NCBI GenBank assembly: GCA_005223125.1
Contig: NJBH01000025.1
Coordinates: 1 to 55,678, forward strand
DNA length: 55,678 nt
Direction: 5' to 3'
Source: Promethearchaeota archaeon Loki_b32
GTDB taxonomy: Archaea; Asgardarchaeota; Lokiarchaeia; Sigyniarchaeales; SOKP01
In this document: one piece after another, positions 52,086 through 55,678 of the stretch
Layout of the letters: every line of letters starts with the position of its first letter
Position numbering within the stretch: position 1 is the stretch's first letter
The notes under the pieces: model-generated
What the model was told of the DNA's origin: nothing
Databases searched by the model: none
Seen by the model: the letters and a program-made list of their open reading frames with translations, nothing else
Made by a program: the position numbers and the translations under genes

Positions 52086-53291
52086 ATGAAATATAATTTT
52101 TATATTAATTCTAAATCTGCACTTGATAAATTAAGAATTTTATTTAAAAGACTGAGAATTATCGGTGATAATCATATTATCGATAATATTAATGAATTGT
52201 ATATTGATTCAAAATTGTTATTCTCTAATATTAATGATGAAAAGGTTTTTGCTAATATTTACAAAATCAATAAAGATATTAACATCATACCTAATAGCCA
52301 ATTGTTATATAATGAATTTACGGAAGAAGATTTCACCAATGATGAGCCTTCACTTCAATTTCAACAAAAAATAAATTATTTACAGAATTTTTATGAAGAA
52401 TGTGAGGATTTTGAAGTAGTTTATTATAATTTTTCAAAAAATTCTTATTTGAAATACTCTAATTTCTTTGACAAAATGATTGATAAAATAAATAAAGATC
52501 CATCTGTCTTAAACTCTTCATTGTTAAGATACTTAAAGATTACCCTTCCTCAGCAAATTCACTTATCAAAAAAAATTTCACCTTTTATTTTTCTTGAAAA
52601 TTCAAGACTCAGAAATATTAAAACATTTGATAATTTTTTTGAAATATATGATAAGATTCCTGATCTCTTTGATACATTTATTCTCTATTCTCCCCTGAAT
52701 TATATTAAAAATATAAAACGATTTCGAAAAAAAAAAAAAATTTCAGAATTTAAAAATATTCTGTTATGGTTTCCAGATTTTAATGAAATAACAGCTAGTT
52801 ATGATGAAATTAAAGATTTAAGAAACACATTGAAAATAATATATGAATTAAATAATAACCTAATTTATTTATTTGGAGGAATGATGATAGGTAAATATTT
52901 ATCAGATTATATAAAAGAACTTATCTGTAGAAAAGACATATACCCTGGCTATAGGATAATACCAACAATAGAAACTTTTGGAAGAAGAAAGAAAAATTTA
53001 TTTTTTCCTCAATATGGAAGAATAACCAAATTAGAGACAATTGCATCACCTCCTTTTATTGATATGTATGATTGTAATTGTCTATCTTGCTCAGACTATC
53101 AGAAAGGAATTTCTTTTAACAAAAAATTATGTTTAGAAACCTTGGAAGAAAGTTCTACAAGAAGATATTACCATAATTATCATTCATTTTTAATAAAATT
53201 GGGTAGTAAGGAAGATATTGAACTTTATCCTAAAATTAGTTTAGATAATATAAAATTGGAGGTAAAATGGAGGAGAGCATTAAATGAATAA
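52086..53291 (+). CDS. Divergent tRNA-guanine-transglycosylase-like protein (401 aa)
   Basis: Near residues 345-385 the sequence DCNCLSCSDYQKG followed by RRYYHNYHSFL fits the zinc site of TGT enzymes (CxCxxC then His about 30 residues on). Before it, LIYLFGGMMIGKYLSDYIKE and YPGYRIIPTIETFGRRKK resemble the Gly-Gly loop and the end of the TIM barrel in the archaeosine/DpdA branch. The N-terminal half is not recognisable. TGT-type enzymes exchange guanine for 7-deazaguanine in tRNA or, for DpdA, in DNA. It sits between a nuclease and an unknown gene; the next start overlaps it by eight bases. Contains an A14 run (52727-52740). Confidence 0.45.
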   Translation: MKYNFYINSKSALDKLRILFKRLRIIGDNHIIDNINELYIDSKLLFSNINDEKVFANIYKINKDINIIPNSQLLYNEFTEEDFTNDEPSLQFQQKINYLQNFYEECEDFEVVYYNFSKNSYLKYSNFFDKMIDKINKDPSVLNSSLLRYLKITLPQQIHLSKKISPFIFLENSRLRNIKTFDNFFEIYDKIPDLFDTFILYSPLNYIKNIKRFRKKKKISEFKNILLWFPDFNEITASYDEIKDLRNTLKIIYELNNNLIYLFGGMMIGKYLSDYIKELICRKDIYPGYRIIPTIETFGRRKKNLFFPQYGRITKLETIASPPFIDMYDCNCLSCSDYQKGISFNKKLCLETLEESSTRRYYHNYHSFLIKLGSKEDIELYPKISLDNIKLEVKWRRALNE

Positions 53292-54213
53292 TGAACCAAT
53301 ACAGCTTATTAAAGATCCTTTAGACTTCTTAATTTGGTTTTTATATAATAAGAAAAGGAAAACAGGAATAACCAAGATAATGAAATCATTTCAATTATTT
53401 ACACTTTTTGATAAATTTCAAGATATTGGTAACTTTAAAGCTGATAAGTTTGGTGCAAGAGATACCCATTTAGATGCGTTAATCTGTAAATTTGATGATA
53501 TCTTATTAGATGTTGAAGAAGAAAATATAGCTCAAAGTGAAGAGAAATATGATTTTATAGAAGTGAGTCTTAAACAATACTATAAAGAAGAATTGAACAA
53601 CAACTTAAGAAAATTTCTTTTTAATGAAGAAAATCTGGGTGATTTTAATTTAATTAAAGCAATAGCATATTTATCAGATAAATATTATTATGAACAATTT
53701 TTGAGATTCGCATATGCAATAATTCCAGAATTAACAGAAAAATCAATAATCAAGCCTAAAATTTTATTAGTTCCGGATGAAATCGTTAGGATTGAAATGT
53801 TAGACTTATTAGAGCGATTACCTTTAAATTATGCATTTGAATTTATGGAGAAAAAGCTTGATATTGTAATTAAATTAAGTATAATTCAAACAGAACTTAA
53901 AGAAAATCTCAAAAAAATCTTAAGTGAATTATTAGCTTCTGACATAAATTCTTCGATACTTATAAAGATCAAGGAAGATTTATTAACAATTATAGAGAAG
54001 TGTGAATTAGACAATTATAAGATAATATTTCGGAATTTTCTAGATCTTTTGGTTGAAAATGAGAATTATAGACTCACAAAAACTGAAAAATTACATCTTT
54101 TCAAATTTCTCGTTTTATTCAAAAATATTAATCAAAGTGATTTAAAGAAATACTACGAATACTGGAATGATTCAACTTTAAAAGTTATTTTCGGAAGTGA
54201 GATTGAAAAATAA
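53284..54213 (+). CDS. Hypothetical helical protein (309 aa)
   Basis: All-helical in appearance. The first 60 residues (DFLIWFLYNKKRKTGITKIM, then LFTLFDKF) may form a winged helix; the rest is a repeated helical bundle with Leu/Ile/Lys/Glu. No family recognised. It overlaps the TGT-like gene by eight bases, so it is translated in coupling with it. Probably a DNA- or protein-binding subunit of the same system. Confidence 0.6.
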   Translation: MNNEPIQLIKDPLDFLIWFLYNKKRKTGITKIMKSFQLFTLFDKFQDIGNFKADKFGARDTHLDALICKFDDILLDVEEENIAQSEEKYDFIEVSLKQYYKEELNNNLRKFLFNEENLGDFNLIKAIAYLSDKYYYEQFLRFAYAIIPELTEKSIIKPKILLVPDEIVRIEMLDLLERLPLNYAFEFMEKKLDIVIKLSIIQTELKENLKKILSELLASDINSSILIKIKEDLLTIIEKCELDNYKIIFRNFLDLLVENENYRLTKTEKLHLFKFLVLFKNINQSDLKKYYEYWNDSTLKVIFGSEIEK

Positions 54214-54322
54214 ATATTTTAAATAGCTTTATTCTTGATACTACTATTTTAATTGATTATTGTTTTGGTTCTAAAAAAAAAAAAAGTTAATTAGAAACAA
54301 AGTAAAGGATTCTCAAATATAC

Positions 54323-55054
54323 ATGACTTATTTGATTTTAGGAGAGTTTAATAGGACTATATTAGAAACTATTAGAAAGTTGCTAAATACTTTTTTAAAA
54401 AATGAAGATATAATAAATAATTTTGAAAGTATTGATATCTTCATTAATGATGTTATAAAAGATATCTATTTTTTTTCTAATCAAGAAGCAAGTCGAATTA
54501 TCAAATTAATACCTTATTTAAGAAAAGAGATTGAATTGAAAGTTGAAAAATACCAAAAATTCGACATTGGTTTAAAATATCCAATACAAAAAATTATTGA
54601 TGATGCGAATGTGTATAGATTGACATTTTTAAAAGAATTCAAAATTTTAAAAGAATCCTATGAATGTCAAAATATTATTAGAAGATTAACCTTTAATCAC
54701 AAAGAACATAGAGTTAGTTTTGAAAAACCATATTGTTCTTTGTGTGAAAAAAAGATATTAGAATATTTTAAAAGGAATTATATTTGTGAGATAAAATTAT
54801 TCCAAAATAATATTACGTCACTAACACTTCGATATAGACAGGATGAAAAAGAAAAATTAGTAAAGTCATTAACATTTCTTTTAGAATTTGATAATGGAAT
54901 TAAATTAGATGGAAGACACCATATTTGTTGGAACTTAATAGATATTTTTTTAGTTCTTGAAGCACCAAAAAATTCAGTAATTCTTACTACTAACATGAGA
55001 CATCAAGGACCATTTGCAAAATGTATATATAAACAGATCTCCGATCTTAGTTAA
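54323..55054 (+). CDS. Protein with a possible PIN-like C-terminal end (243 aa)
   Basis: The first 120 residues are helical. Two CxxC-type Cys (YCSLCEKKI) near residue 140 could hold a metal. The end, CWNLIDIFLVLEAPKNSVIL then TTNMRHQGPF, resembles the last strand-helix-strand of PIN ribonucleases (Asp, then T-T-N), but the N-terminal acidic residues of PIN are not clear. It follows the 309-residue gene by 109 bp on the same strand and may belong to the same cluster. Confidence 0.45.
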   Translation: MTYLILGEFNRTILETIRKLLNTFLKNEDIINNFESIDIFINDVIKDIYFFSNQEASRIIKLIPYLRKEIELKVEKYQKFDIGLKYPIQKIIDDANVYRLTFLKEFKILKESYECQNIIRRLTFNHKEHRVSFEKPYCSLCEKKILEYFKRNYICEIKLFQNNITSLTLRYRQDEKEKLVKSLTFLLEFDNGIKLDGRHHICWNLIDIFLVLEAPKNSVILTTNMRHQGPFAKCIYKQISDLS

Positions 55055-55203
55055 GTAAAATCATCAGAAAAAGATGGAGTTATCAGAAAGGAGAACTAAA
55101 GAATATCCCATTAAGGTAAATGGGCAAAATTTCGTTTTTAATTTTATTAAAGTTCGATATATTAACAATAATAATCTAATGGCCCTTAATTAATTTTAAT
55201 ATT

Positions 55204-55223
55204 CGTGAAACAGCGCTTTCACG
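55204..55223. promoter_or_regulatory. Perfect palindrome CGTGAAA-N6-TTTCACG
   Basis: CGTGAAA (55204-55210) and TTTCACG (55217-55223) are exact inverted repeats with the spacer CAGCGC. A further CGTGAAA half-site lies near 55426. The gap 55055-55440 contains no gene. The element has the size of a dimer-binding operator. Confidence 0.45.
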
Positions 55224-55477
55224 TTCCTACTAATTAATTTCTTTTAGAATAAGGCAATATAAAAAGACTAGTTAAAATTGATTTGATCCATTTATATTTT
55301 CAATAATGAGAATGCTTAAATGTAATTTTTATTATTGTTAATGGGCGGAAGAGGTTTTAAGCATATGGGTATATCAATCGCTATAGTTTATTTTATTCTC
55401 GTAGCACTATATGGATTATAAACGGGCGTGAAATCTTTCCGAATTTGAAAATTCTAAGATTTATTTATAAGAAAGGG

Positions 55478-55645
55478 ATGAATATGAGAGAAAATTGGGA
55501 AGATTATCCAATTCAGAATTTAAATGAATATGAATTGGATATGGATTCACTGTTAAATTTAACTCCTTTCAATAGAAATTTCGTTTTTTCTTTAAATACT
55601 TTAGATATTACACTTGAATATTATAATTTCAAATTAACTAGATGA
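55478..55645 (+). CDS. Small hypothetical protein (55 aa)
   Basis: ATG 55478, preceded by GAAAGGG, opens a frame MNMRENWEDYPIQNLNEYEL that ends with TAG at 55643-55645. Acidic with aromatic residues. Not recognised; the frame might start earlier at TTG 55445. The following bases begin another possible reading frame cut by the window edge (ATGGAAAAAGAAG). Confidence 0.35.
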   Translation: MNMRENWEDYPIQNLNEYELDMDSLLNLTPFNRNFVFSLNTLDITLEYYNFKLTR

Positions 55646-55678
55646 TAGTGAAAACATGGAAAAAGAAGAAGTTTTTCA

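Overview
The window is AT-rich (roughly 30% G+C by eye) and comes from an Asgard archaeon, most likely of the Lokiarchaeota group. The clearest marker is a full-length eukaryote-like actin (37891-39036). Two Ras-like small GTPases, an SDS22-type leucine-rich-repeat protein, archaeal RNA polymerase subunit K, archaeal EF-1beta, a TFB fragment, a Hef-type helicase/nuclease and an intron-bearing tRNA-Val agree with this. TTG and GTG starts are common.

Layout. (A) 1-11.7 kb is accessory DNA: a frameshifted TFB at the edge, then a minus-strand series (RHH regulator, two unknown proteins, terminator, two overlapping ParB-like proteins, a small protein, a DUF3800 protein). Two related zinc-finger proteins follow, one with ten C2H2 fingers. 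A large SF2 helicase starts head-to-head over the finger gene. An 0.8-kb patch of about 42% G+C ends at a breakpoint near 11.69 kb, where a RecA-like gene fragment (minus) and a MutL fragment (plus) are both cut at their 5' ends. (B) 12-21 kb holds mostly core genes: EF-1beta with its small zinc-ribbon partner, a winged-helix protein, a small GTPase, an Lrp regulator and dihydrolipoamide dehydrogenase. A stretch with a dispersed 222-bp repeat and a GNAT protein follows. (C) 21.7-35.6 kb is one long redox operon: HdrC, HdrB, an FrhB-like protein, a split HdrA, MvhD with a C-terminal helix-turn-helix, a fused 1004-residue HdrA, a second MvhD, three subunits matching FloxC, B and A, and a second FrhB-like protein. 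This is an HdrABC-Flox type flavin-based electron bifurcation/confurcation system that probably joins NAD(P)H, ferredoxin or F420, and a disulfide or similar acceptor. Its divergent upstream region has eight GATC sites in about 240 bp. (D) 35.6-45.5 kb has an MFS remnant, an unknown helical protein, the actin, the LRR protein, a GNAT, a small winged-helix protein, RpoK, tRNA-Val(CAC), Hef and a GTPase fused to a zinc ribbon. (E) 45.7-51.5 kb has a second breakpoint (near 46.05 kb) joining a 3'-truncated sugar-nucleotide epimerase to a 3'-truncated UvrD-type helicase, then a DEDDh exonuclease, an XPD/Rad3-type helicase and an HD-domain protein. (F) 51.7-55.1 kb is a compact plus-strand cluster of poorly recognisable genes: a PD-(D/E)XK-like nuclease, a divergent protein with a tRNA-guanine-transglycosylase-like zinc site, an unknown helical protein and a protein with a weak PIN-like end.

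The best candidates for something undescribed are cluster F (possible base-modification/nuclease system), the ten-finger C2H2 protein overlapping a helicase, the split-versus-fused HdrA duplication in one operon, and the GATC array at the operon head. The two double-truncation breakpoints may be real rearrangements or assembly joins; the sequence alone cannot decide.
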